This document shows positions 16,949 to 25,400 of a stretch of 64,000 nt of DNA, in pieces. Within the stretch, counting starts at the first letter, position 1. Each line of letters begins with the position of its first letter. This stretch comes from Armatimonadota bacterium. GTDB lineage: Bacteria > Armatimonadota > Fimbriimonadia > Fimbriimonadales > Fimbriimonadaceae. The stretch covers positions 834,627 through 898,626 of the forward strand of contig JAFDWS010000001.1 of assembly GCA_018268375.1 (NCBI GenBank), read 5' to 3'. Made by a program: the position numbers and the translations under genes. The notes below the pieces were generated by a model, which saw only the letters and a program-made list of their open reading frames with translations, had not been told where the DNA came from and did not search any database.

Positions 16949-18003
16949 CACACCCAACCCGGTACGGGCGTCGTCAAGCCGGTTCCCTCCTCAAGGGACA
17001 ACAGGCGGTTCATCCACTGCACGGCGCCACCAGCGGCACCCTTGACCAAATTGTCGATCACGCTGGTCACGACGATCTGCCGCCCCTGGACCGCGACCCC
17101 GATATGGCACCGGTTCGATCCGACGACCTCTTTGACCGAGGGCATCCGAGTCCCAACCGAGACGAACGGCGACGATGCATAGAAGTCGGCGTAGGTTTCG
17201 ACCAGATCCGATGCCTTCTGTGCCTTCTTAGCGTTCGCGAAGATCGTCGCATGGATGCCGCGCGAGAACGGCCCAGAGTGCGGCACGAAATGAACTTGAG
17301 GCTTCTGGCCGTCGGCCTCGAGCAGCTGCTCCATTTCGCGAACGTGGCGGTGCTTGAGCGGCTCATAAGCCCAAAGCGCGCTTTGGCGCTCAGGATGGTG
17401 GGTGCCCGACTTGGGCTGCCGACCCGCGCCGGAGCTTCCGGTCACAGCGCTGACGATGAGCGTCGGGCTCTCGAGCAGGCCAAGTTTGGTCAAGGGAGCG
17501 GATCCGAGCGAAACGCACGTCGTGAAGCATCCGGGGTGCGAGACATGTCCTTCCGGCACGCCGTGCTCAAGGTCCGGTAGGGCGCACGTAAACTGATCGA
17601 AAAGTGCGGGGGCGCCATGGTCGGCGCCGTAGACAGACTTGAACTCCGCCGGATCCTTGAGGCGAAAGTCAGCGGAGACGTCCACCGCCTTGACCGAGGG
17701 CGAAGCCGCGCAAAGAAGCTCCTGGAGAGCCGCAGCAGAAGCTCCGTGCTGCATGGCCGAGAACACCGCCGCCTGCTTCTTGGTCGCGAGCTGCGTCTGT
17801 GCTTCCTCCATTGCGGTGAACTTCAGGTCGCCACAGGCTCCGGCGAGGTGCGGAAAGACCTCGTCCAATCGTTGGCCCACGTGGGACGCTGAGACGACGT
17901 GCTCCAGCCGAAAGGCGGGATGGCCCAAGAGCAACCGGACGAGCTCCGCGCTGACGTAGCCGCTGCCCCCGAGGACAACTGTAGGAATGGTCTTACTTTG
18001 CAT
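16948..18003 (-). CDS. argC: N-acetyl-gamma-glutamyl-phosphate reductase
   Basis: A 351-residue NADPH-dependent reductase, third step of arginine synthesis. The Rossmann motif VVLGGSGYVSAELVRLL is at the N-terminus. The catalytic Cys lies in SHPGCFTTCV, followed by SAVTGSSGAGRQPK and PHSGPFSRGI. The start is ATG 18003, eleven bases inside the preceding unknown gene. The longer open frame to 18042 only adds Ser/Arg-rich residues. The protein ends VPGWV at the stop that overlaps argD. Confidence 0.95.
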   Translation of the reverse strand: MQSKTIPTVVLGGSGYVSAELVRLLLGHPAFRLEHVVSASHVGQRLDEVFPHLAGACGDLKFTAMEEAQTQLATKKQAAVFSAMQHGASAAALQELLCAASPSVKAVDVSADFRLKDPAEFKSVYGADHGAPALFDQFTCALPDLEHGVPEGHVSHPGCFTTCVSLGSAPLTKLGLLESPTLIVSAVTGSSGAGRQPKSGTHHPERQSALWAYEPLKHRHVREMEQLLEADGQKPQVHFVPHSGPFSRGIHATIFANAKKAQKASDLVETYADFYASSPFVSVGTRMPSVKEVVGSNRCHIGVAVQGRQIVVTSVIDNLVKGAAGGAVQWMNRLLSLEEGTGLTTPVPGWV

Positions 18004-19054
18004 AACTTTGCTCCTTGAGCGATGCGAGGACGACCTCGGCAAGCTCTGCGGGCGCCTGTCTCGCGTTCACAGCTTTCAACCCCGTCGCCTCTTCGATGAG
18101 CGACTGCCCCACAAGGTTGTCAGTTGCCGGACCCGTGACGACCGTCGGAACGAGCCCATAACGCTCATTCAGCAAGCGGCTGGCTCCCCATGCGCCGACC
18201 GGGTCTCCAGCCGCCAGGATCAAGGCCGAGAACTTGCCGACGAGCGCTTGGTCGGAGAGGATCGCGTCCACGCCATAGCGACCCATGATCCCGTCGCCCA
18301 ATTCGAAAACAATTGTGTCGGGCTGCCCCGCTGCGAGCCGATTGAACAGCGTGCGAGCAACTCCAGGTGCGTTCCAGGGCTGCGTGGTCACGATCCCCAA
18401 ATCCGTGAAGATGGCGGTCTCGACGGCGCCAGCGTCCTCCATCGCAAGCACGTCCCGCCGCAAGCTCACGCCCGTCAGCTTCGCCGCCGCGACCTTCCGT
18501 CCTGACCGCACAAGCTGCTGGATGAGGGCGTTGCAGGCCTCCGTCTTGCCTGAGTTCATTGCCGTTCCCGCGACCGCGACGACGTGTGGGCTGGCCGCCA
18601 AGAGCCCGTCGTCCAACGTCGCGACAGCAGATCCAATGTTCGCGGGGGATCCGAGCCGGCTCCCAATCACTGGGAACTCCAGCACCTGCCCCAACACTTC
18701 GCAATCGAACGGCGCCCCAACTGCCGGGGTGTAAGACGTGCACTCGCCGAGCACTCCCCCGAGATTGAGAAGCTGAATCGATGCGCCCGTGCTCAATGAG
18801 GACGGCACGACACCCGAATAACCCTGGGAAGCGTTGCGGTGCCCGAGGGCCCCGAGGATGACGTCACCAGGCTTCAGCGCCGACATGCGGCCCGTCGTGA
18901 GTTCGAGTGTGTTGTACGTGCTCTTGGCAGTCAGGACTCTAACAGCGATGACGTCCCCTTCCTGGCACGGGTACGCATCGTCGACGCGCACCTCTCGGCG
19001 CAGGGCACAGTTCAGCGTCACCGAGGCGATCTTGTCGATCTGGACCGGTCTCAA
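17993..19054 (-). CDS. Unknown P-loop NTPase embedded in the arginine operon
   Basis: I do not recognise this 353-residue protein. It starts at TTG 19054, overlapping the argG stop (TTGA), and ends 11 nt inside argC, so it is locked into the operon. Residues 1-120 are beta-rich (DVIAVRVL, KPGDVILGALGHRN, GYSGVVP) and may form a small barrel. The second part is a P-loop domain: VAVAGTAMNSGKTEACNAL (Walker A GTAMNSGKT, about residues 161-169), AAAKLTGVSLRRD, DTIVFELGDGIMGRYG and PTVVTGPATDNLVG. It resembles the dethiobiotin synthetase/MobB/DUF1611-like class of P-loop proteins in general pattern only. A role in arginine metabolism is inferred from position. It could be a ligase, kinase or nucleotide-dependent regulator. 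Confidence 0.8.
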   Translation of the reverse strand: MRPVQIDKIASVTLNCALRREVRVDDAYPCQEGDVIAVRVLTAKSTYNTLELTTGRMSALKPGDVILGALGHRNASQGYSGVVPSSLSTGASIQLLNLGGVLGECTSYTPAVGAPFDCEVLGQVLEFPVIGSRLGSPANIGSAVATLDDGLLAASPHVVAVAGTAMNSGKTEACNALIQQLVRSGRKVAAAKLTGVSLRRDVLAMEDAGAVETAIFTDLGIVTTQPWNAPGVARTLFNRLAAGQPDTIVFELGDGIMGRYGVDAILSDQALVGKFSALILAAGDPVGAWGASRLLNERYGLVPTVVTGPATDNLVGQSLIEEATGLKAVNARQAPAELAEVVLASLKEQSYAK

Positions 19055-20250
19055 TTCAGGCCCCCGGCACGGGCATGGAGCACGCTGCTCAAGCCAAAGA
19101 TGCGGCAGAACCCCTTCGCGTCTTCCGGTTGCCACTCGCCGACCGCTTCGCCATAGACCGCCCGTGACGCCGCATGAATCGAATACGCTGAAGCGACGCC
19201 GGTCACGAACATGTTGCCGGTGCGAAGGGTGACGTGGACGGTTCCCGTTACTCTTTGCTGGCTACTGGTCAGCAGGGCCTCGATGTCGCGGCACGCTGGT
19301 TCTGGCCACAGCCCCTCGTGGACCATGTCGCCATAGAGCTGCGCAACCATGTCCTTGGCTTGGATCTGCCTCTTGGTGAGCACGAGCTTTTCAAGCTCGC
19401 GATGTGCGGCCACCAACAAGGTGGCAGCCGGTGCCTCGAAAGCGACACGGCCCTTAATGCCGAGGATGGTTTCGCCGAGGTGGAGGCCGCGGCCAATGCC
19501 GTAAGCCCCCGCGACCGCGTCGAGGTTCTCAATCGCATCGACAGGCGAGACGTCGCGACCGTCGACCCGCACAGGAACGCCCGCCTCGAAACCAAGTTCC
19601 AATTGGATCGCTGGGCGGCAAGCGTCGAACGCTCCCTTGGTCCGGATCCATTGGTCTTCCGGGATCGAGACTTCGGTTCCAGCCGTCTCCTTGCCACCGA
19701 TCGTGACGCCCCAGAGCCCCGTGTTGACCGAATAGTCCGCAGCGTTTTCGGGCACCGAAAAGCCAAAACTCTCAAGGAGGTTGACCTGGTCTAAACGGCT
19801 GGGGGCGGTGTCCCGGACAGGAGCAATGATTTCGATCTCGGGCGCGACGCTCCGGATCGCCAGTTCGAAACGCACTTGGTCGTTCCCCGCCGCTGTACAA
19901 CCGTGCGCGACTGCGTTCGCGGCCAGACTCCGAGCGACCTGGACGACTTTCGAAGCCTGGAGGGACCGTTCGGCTCCAACACACAAGGGGTAGGTCCCGC
20001 CCCGTAGCACGTTCCCTGCAAGCAAGTATTGGAGGCAAGTCTCAAAGAACTCCTCCTTGGCAGGCACCAAGACGTGCTTGATAGCGCCAAGGCTATGGCT
20101 CTTGCGCTCCAATTCGGCGAGTTCTTCTTGAGTGAATCCCCCAACGTCGACTGTCACGGTGACGACGTTCCAGCCCTGGGACGTGAGATAGGGCACGCAC
20201 CAACTCGTGTCTAATCCGCCCGAAAATGCGAGCGCGACCGTCTTGCTCAC
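19051..20250 (-). CDS. argG: Argininosuccinate synthase
   Basis: A 399-residue ATP-pyrophosphatase-type enzyme joining citrulline and aspartate. The P-loop is VALAFSGGLDTSWC at residues 5-18, followed by NVVTVTVDVGG, AHGCTAAGNDQVRFE and EIEIIAPVRD. Starts at GTG 20250, overlapping the argR stop (GTGA). It follows argR directly, so the repressor and its target operon are co-transcribed. Confidence 0.96.
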   Translation of the reverse strand: MSKTVALAFSGGLDTSWCVPYLTSQGWNVVTVTVDVGGFTQEELAELERKSHSLGAIKHVLVPAKEEFFETCLQYLLAGNVLRGGTYPLCVGAERSLQASKVVQVARSLAANAVAHGCTAAGNDQVRFELAIRSVAPEIEIIAPVRDTAPSRLDQVNLLESFGFSVPENAADYSVNTGLWGVTIGGKETAGTEVSIPEDQWIRTKGAFDACRPAIQLELGFEAGVPVRVDGRDVSPVDAIENLDAVAGAYGIGRGLHLGETILGIKGRVAFEAPAATLLVAAHRELEKLVLTKRQIQAKDMVAQLYGDMVHEGLWPEPACRDIEALLTSSQQRVTGTVHVTLRTGNMFVTGVASAYSIHAASRAVYGEAVGEWQPEDAKGFCRIFGLSSVLHARAGGLN

Positions 20251-20669
20251 AGCGTCACGACTCCCAGCGCGGCAACCACTTCGTCTTGTGCGGCCCTGTC
20301 CTTCGTGGCTACGAAGATCGTGTCGTCGCCTGCGATCGTCCCCGCTATCACGGCCAGCCCGAGTCCGTCAATCCTCACCGCCACCAATTGAGCCGCACCG
20401 ACGTCGGTTTTGAGCACAAGGAGGTTCGGGCCCGCTTGGACGGCGCCTAAAATGCCAGGCAGGCTGCCCTTTGAAGCGTCGGAGAACACATAGCGGCCGC
20501 CAAGCTTGACAACGCCGATCTCGTGCAGGTCACGGGAGACGCTCGATTGGGTGACCTTGAAGCCCGCCTCGTCAAGCTTCTCCACGAGCGCCTCTTGCCT
20601 GTCGATCGCATCGTGCTCGATCAACCGCCGGATCGCCTCGTGCCTCAGTGCCTTGACCGGATCTGCCAT
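20247..20669 (-). CDS. argR: Arginine repressor
   Basis: A 140-residue regulator. The N-terminal winged helix includes EALVEKLDEAGFKVTQSSVSRDLHEIGVVK. The C-terminal hexamerisation and arginine-binding domain carries VAVRIDGLGLAVIAGTIAGDDTIFVA, the usual GTIAGDDT motif with paired Asp that binds arginine. I start at ATG 20669 (MADPVKALRHEAI). ATG 20675 adds two residues, and the longer frame to 20795 is not homologous. There is no Shine-Dalgarno, and CATAAT lies six bases upstream. First gene of the arginine operon, so it probably represses itself and all following genes. Confidence 0.95.
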   Translation of the reverse strand: MADPVKALRHEAIRRLIEHDAIDRQEALVEKLDEAGFKVTQSSVSRDLHEIGVVKLGGRYVFSDASKGSLPGILGAVQAGPNLLVLKTDVGAAQLVAVRIDGLGLAVIAGTIAGDDTIFVATKDRAAQDEVVAALGVVTL

Positions 20670-20670
20670 A

Positions 20671-20704
20671 TGCATATTATGCACTGTATGTGAATAATAT
20701 GTAG
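20671..20704 (-). promoter_or_regulatory. argR operator: Putative arginine-operon promoter and ARG-box operator
   Basis: Just upstream of argR is a perfect 13-base palindrome TGCATATTATGCA (20671-20683). Next to it is an AT-rich segment TGTGAATAATATGTA (20690-20704) that resembles one arm of the ARG-box consensus TGAATWWWWATTCA. On the minus strand CATAAT (20681-20676) sits six bases before the ATG and would be the -10. Repressor bound here would cover the promoter and start codon. The promoter placement is from position and composition. The operator identity is inferred. Confidence 0.55.
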
Positions 20705-20728
20705 TGACGTAGGTCGGATGCCGTTCGA

Positions 20729-22396
20729 CTAGGGTTGAGTGCTCTTGGCCAAGATCTCGTTCGCACGGACAATAGCCGTGTCCACGTTCGGGCAAACGTT
20801 GTCCTCGCCAACCACTTCGGAGAAGCCGCCACGCTCCATGAATTGCCGCGGCTGCTTCTGGGCGCCACAGAAGAGGACGTGCCGGCCGGAGTCGGCAACC
20901 GCCTGAGCGAAGTCCTCAAGCGCTTGCATTCCAGTCGCGTCGATCGCCGTCATGTTGCGGAGGCGGACGACCACTACAGGTGGCATAGAGTCCAGCCGCG
21001 CCAAGACCTCTTCGAGCTTTGACGTCGTTCCGAATAAGAACGGCCCCTGGATGCGGACGATGCGGACGCCCTCGGGAATGTCCTTGCCCTGCAAGGAATG
21101 CTCTTCGCCTTCCTGAACGTAGTGCCGGTCGACCTCGGTGACGACGGTGGTGGAGGAAACCCGAGTGATGAACAGCAGCGCGGCCAGGATCATCCCCGCT
21201 TGGACGGCCACGGTCAAGTCTGCAAAAACTGTCAGGAGGAACGTCACCAGCCAAACAGCCGAATCGGCCTTGCTCAAGCGGACGATGCCACGGATCTCGC
21301 CCCACTCCCCCATGTTGTAGGCGACGACCAACAGGATCGACGAGAGGACGGCCATGGGAACGTATTTGGCCAGCGGTGCCGCGAACAAAACGATCAAGAG
21401 CAGGAGCAAAGAGTGAACGATGCCCGCCACGGGAGTCTGCGCCCCGCTCCTCACGTTTGTCGCGGTTCTCGCGATCGCACCGGTCGAAGGGATGCCTCCG
21501 AAGACCGGCGAGACGATGTTCGCGACGCCTTGCGCGACCAGCTCGGTGTTCGAGTCGTGCTTGTCCTTCGTCATTCGATCGGAGACGACGGCCGAAAGCA
21601 GAGACTCGACCGATCCCAGAAGTGCCACGGTGACGGCCGGCCCCAGGAGCACACCAACAAGCTCTACACGAAAAGGAGGCAGAGAGGGCCGAGGAAGGCC
21701 ACGAGGGATCTCGCCGAAGCGCGATCCGATCGTATCGACGGGCAGCTTGAGCCATGCAACCGCCGCGGTAGCCCCAAAGAGAGCCACGATTGCCCAAGGG
21801 ACGCGGGGCACGAACTTTCTGAACAGGAGGATCACGACCAGCGAGCACGAGGCCACCGTCACTGTCGGCCAGTCGACGGTCGCCCGCGCGTCCCATAGGT
21901 TGAACATCCTGCCGAGGAACTCTGTGGAGACGTGAAGGACGCTCAAGCCGAAGAAGTCCTTGAGCTGTGTGCTCGCGATCAGCACGGCGATGCCGTTTGT
22001 AAATCCGATGACGACCGGGCGCGGAATGAACTCGATCGCCTTGCCAAGCCCCGTCAAACCAAGCACCAGGATCATCACGCCTGCCAACAACGTGACGATG
22101 TGGAGCCCGTCGAGGCCGTATTTGGCGACGATCCCTCCCACTACGACCACAAACGCGCCTGTCGGCCCGCTCACTTGGGCACGCGAGCCGCCTAACAGCG
22201 AGGAAAGAAAGCCGGCGACGATCGCTGTCGCCAGTCCGGCTTGGGGAGCGACCCCGCTACTGATGGCGAATGCCATGGCCAGAGGAAGTGCGACAAGGCC
22301 GACAGTGATTCCTGCGACAAGGTCTTTAACAAAGAGCTCGCCGCTGTACTCCTTGAGGCAGTGGAAGAGCTTGGGCAACCTTGATTCGTTGATCAC
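20729..22396 (-). CDS. SulP family anion transporter with C-terminal STAS domain
   Basis: A 555-residue inner-membrane protein with about ten or more hydrophobic spans (residues 20-410). It then has a cytoplasmic STAS domain (about 440-545) containing VVVRLRNMTAIDATGMQALEDF. Transporter motifs are GLVALPLAMAFAISSG, PTGAFVVVVGG and FGGIPSTGAIARTATNVRSGA. The last matches the SulP signature and includes residues that hold the anion. Substrate may be sulfate, bicarbonate or another anion. No carbonic anhydrase or sulfate genes are adjacent. Starts at GTG 22396 and ends 60 nt upstream of argR, on the same strand. Confidence 0.93.
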   Translation of the reverse strand: MINESRLPKLFHCLKEYSGELFVKDLVAGITVGLVALPLAMAFAISSGVAPQAGLATAIVAGFLSSLLGGSRAQVSGPTGAFVVVVGGIVAKYGLDGLHIVTLLAGVMILVLGLTGLGKAIEFIPRPVVIGFTNGIAVLIASTQLKDFFGLSVLHVSTEFLGRMFNLWDARATVDWPTVTVASCSLVVILLFRKFVPRVPWAIVALFGATAAVAWLKLPVDTIGSRFGEIPRGLPRPSLPPFRVELVGVLLGPAVTVALLGSVESLLSAVVSDRMTKDKHDSNTELVAQGVANIVSPVFGGIPSTGAIARTATNVRSGAQTPVAGIVHSLLLLLIVLFAAPLAKYVPMAVLSSILLVVAYNMGEWGEIRGIVRLSKADSAVWLVTFLLTVFADLTVAVQAGMILAALLFITRVSSTTVVTEVDRHYVQEGEEHSLQGKDIPEGVRIVRIQGPFLFGTTSKLEEVLARLDSMPPVVVVRLRNMTAIDATGMQALEDFAQAVADSGRHVLFCGAQKQPRQFMERGGFSEVVGEDNVCPNVDTAIVRANEILAKSTQP

Positions 22397-22474
22397 GTGG
22401 GCGCCAAAGCTTACACGAGGTTCGGTGCCGCCCCGCTCGTGCGATCCTTATGGAAGGAAGCGTGAGCGTCGCGG

Positions 22475-22480
22475 TAAATT
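22475..22480 (+). promoter_or_regulatory. -10-like element TAAATT, leaderless position
   Basis: TAAATT lies six bases before ATG 22487 and has the T1, A2 and T6 positions expected of a -10. No Shine-Dalgarno is visible. Confidence 0.4.
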
Positions 22481-22486
22481 CGCGCA

Positions 22487-25400
22487 ATGCGTTGTTTGCT
22501 CGCACCGGCGGTGCTCTTGGCTCTGAGCGCACCGGGCCTTGCGCAGGATGAAGCAGCAAAAGCCCCGGCGAGGGCCCCTGCGCCAATGACATATCTGCTC
22601 AAAGGCGCCCGGGTGGTCGTCAAGCCTGGCACCGTCTTAGAAGGAGCCAGCATCCTTCTCAAGGATGGCAAGATCGTGGCCGTTGGCAACAACGTCAGCG
22701 CGCCTTTGGGCGCAGAGACAATCGATTGCACCGGCCTGACCGCCTATGCAGGACTTGTTCACCCTTACTACCGGATGAGCATTGACGGCGTGACACCCGC
22801 CCAACCTGCGGGTGGAGGGCCCGGCGGCGGTGGAGGAGGCGGGGGCCGTCAAAGCCAGACGCAAGCTGAGGCGAACGCTGCCCAAGCCAAGCGGGACGCC
22901 GACCCATTCGGTGCTGAAACGAACTTGCTGAGCAAGCTGAACACGGGCGACCTGAAGCAAAAGGACGTTGCGTCGCTGGGATCTCTCGCGAAGGCCGGCT
23001 ACGGACTGGTCCAGGTCAGCGCGATCGGCGGTCTGCTCGGCCCGACCGCGGCTGTCTACACTTCGACCGCGAAGGAGCTCGAGCCAAGTGCCGTTGTCGC
23101 GTCTCCCGGTTTTGTTCCCGTCGGCCTGAGCTCACGTGGATTCCAGAGCTACCCCAGTTCGGCGATGGGAGCGGTCGCGTTCGTCCGTCAAGAGCTCTTT
23201 GACGCGCAGCGCTACGGACGGCTGAAGTCGACACCAAACGCCCTGAAGTCGGACCCCGCCATGGAGACCCTTCTTCGGGTGACCTCGGGTTCAACGAGGG
23301 CGGTGTTCGACGACCTCAACGAGGTCACCTTCTTTGAAGCTCTCAAGATCTGCAAGGAGATGGGGATTCGCCCAGTCATGGGCTTTCGCCAAGATGTCGG
23401 CGCCGTGCTCGATTTGATCAAGCCGAACGGCATCGACGTCGTGCTTCGAGGCAGTATCCCCAGCAAACCGACAATTGGCACTAATCTCGAAGCGGCTTCG
23501 CTTTCGGGCGTCCGCTCCTACTTCAGCGAACTCCAGGCAGGGGCCGAACTTGAACATTCCGGAGTCTCCTTCTCCTTTGCGCCGACGAGCACGTCGGACC
23601 CTCTTGAAAGCTTGCGCCTGTACGTGCGCGCAGGCCTCAGCCGTGACGCTGCCCTTGCATCAGTGACGACCAACCCAGCCTCCCTGCTGGGCGTTTCCGA
23701 CAAGACGGGAACGATCGAGGTCGGCAAGCTGGCGAACGTCATGCTCACACAGGGCGACTTGTTCGACTCCAAGTCACAGGTCATGGCGGTCTTTGTTTCC
23801 GGGCAGCGGGTCGACTTCAAGATGCCGGAACGCAAGAAAGCGGACGACATTGTTGCCGACCAGCCGATGAAGGTGATGAAGCCGATCCATGCGTTGTTCC
23901 CGCGCCCGTCCGAGACGACCGCCGCCTTTAGGCTGTACCGCAATGCGACGGTTTGGACGGAGGGCCCCCAGGGCACTCTGAAGAACGCGGACGTCCTCAT
24001 CCGGGATGGCAAAGTGGTCGCGGTGGGTCGGGGGATCAAAGCACCCTCGGGCTGTGAGGTCGTGGACGCCACTGGCAAGCACATTTCTCCCGGAATCTGG
24101 GACTGCCACAGCCACACAGGCATCAACGGCGGAGTGAACGAGGGCACCAACATGGTGACCATCGAGTGCCGCATTTCCGACGTCATCAACCACCAGGCGA
24201 TCAACATCTACCAGCAGCTTTCGGGCGGCACCGTCGGAGCTCAGCAGCTCCATGGCTCTGCGAACGCGATCGGAGGCCAGACCAGCCCCGTCAAATGGCG
24301 CTGGGGGATGCGTCCCACAGAGTTCCCGATCCAAGGCGCTCCTCTTGGCGTGAAGTTCGCCCTCGGCCAAAACCCGATCCGAGAGGACTCGAGCGGTTTC
24401 GGCCAGCAACAGCAGCCGGTGGGAACGACCCTCCTTACGTGGCGGCCGAGGACGAGGATGGGCGTCGAGGAGTCGATCCGACGCGCCCTCCAATTAGGCA
24501 AGGAATACAACCAGCAATGGGACGACTACCGCTCGGGCAAGACTACGGTCGAGCCGCGCCGCGACATTCAGTTGGAGGGCTTGGGCGAGATCGTCGCGGG
24601 CAAGCGGTTTGTCCACAGCCATGGATATCGAGCCGACGAGCTTCTCATGCTCATGCGCGTCGTCAACGAGTTCGGAGGCAAGATCGCGACGCTCCAACAC
24701 GTCTTGGAGGGTTACAAAATTGCTGACGAGATGGCCGGCGCCGGCGTCGGCGGTTCGACCTTCGCCGACTGGTGGGGATACAAGCTCGAAGCCTACGACG
24801 CCATCCCCTACAATGCCGCCCTTATGGCTGACCGGGGCGTTTCAGTCAGCGTCAATAGCGACAGTGACAACCACGCCCGTCGCTTGAATCAAGAGGCGGC
24901 CAAATCCATGCGTTATGGTGGTGTCTCCCCGGAGCGGGCCCTCAGCTTCGTGACAATCGAGCCTGCCAAGCAGATGGGCATCGCCGACCACACCGGATCG
25001 CTGGAACCGGGCAAGGACGCCGACATGGTGGTCTGGTCCGCTGATCCGACCAGCATCTTCGCGGTCTGCCTCGAAACGTACGTGGACGGTGTCAAGCGCT
25101 TTGACCGGATGGACGACCAAAAGCAGCGCAACGAGAGGCTCGCCGAGCTTGAAGAGGCCAAGAAGATACTCGCTGACAACGATTCGGCAGCCAACCCCTT
25201 CGACTCCGACGGCAGTACTTTGAAGGCGGACACTGGTGCGGGCACCGTGTCGGGCGGGCGGTCGACGGCCAGCTTCGGGATCGGACCGATCACCAGCGAA
25301 CCGGGCACCAAGCGTTATGCGCGCAAGCCGCTGCTCATCAAGGGCGCGACGATTCACCCGATGACGAGCAATCCCTTCGTGGGCGACGTCCTTGTCGACG

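Noticed and set aside
22800..22860. Gly-rich run in the amidohydrolase read as a sequencing or frame error
   Set aside because: The frame continues correctly on both sides and a second such linker occurs in module 3, so it is a linker.
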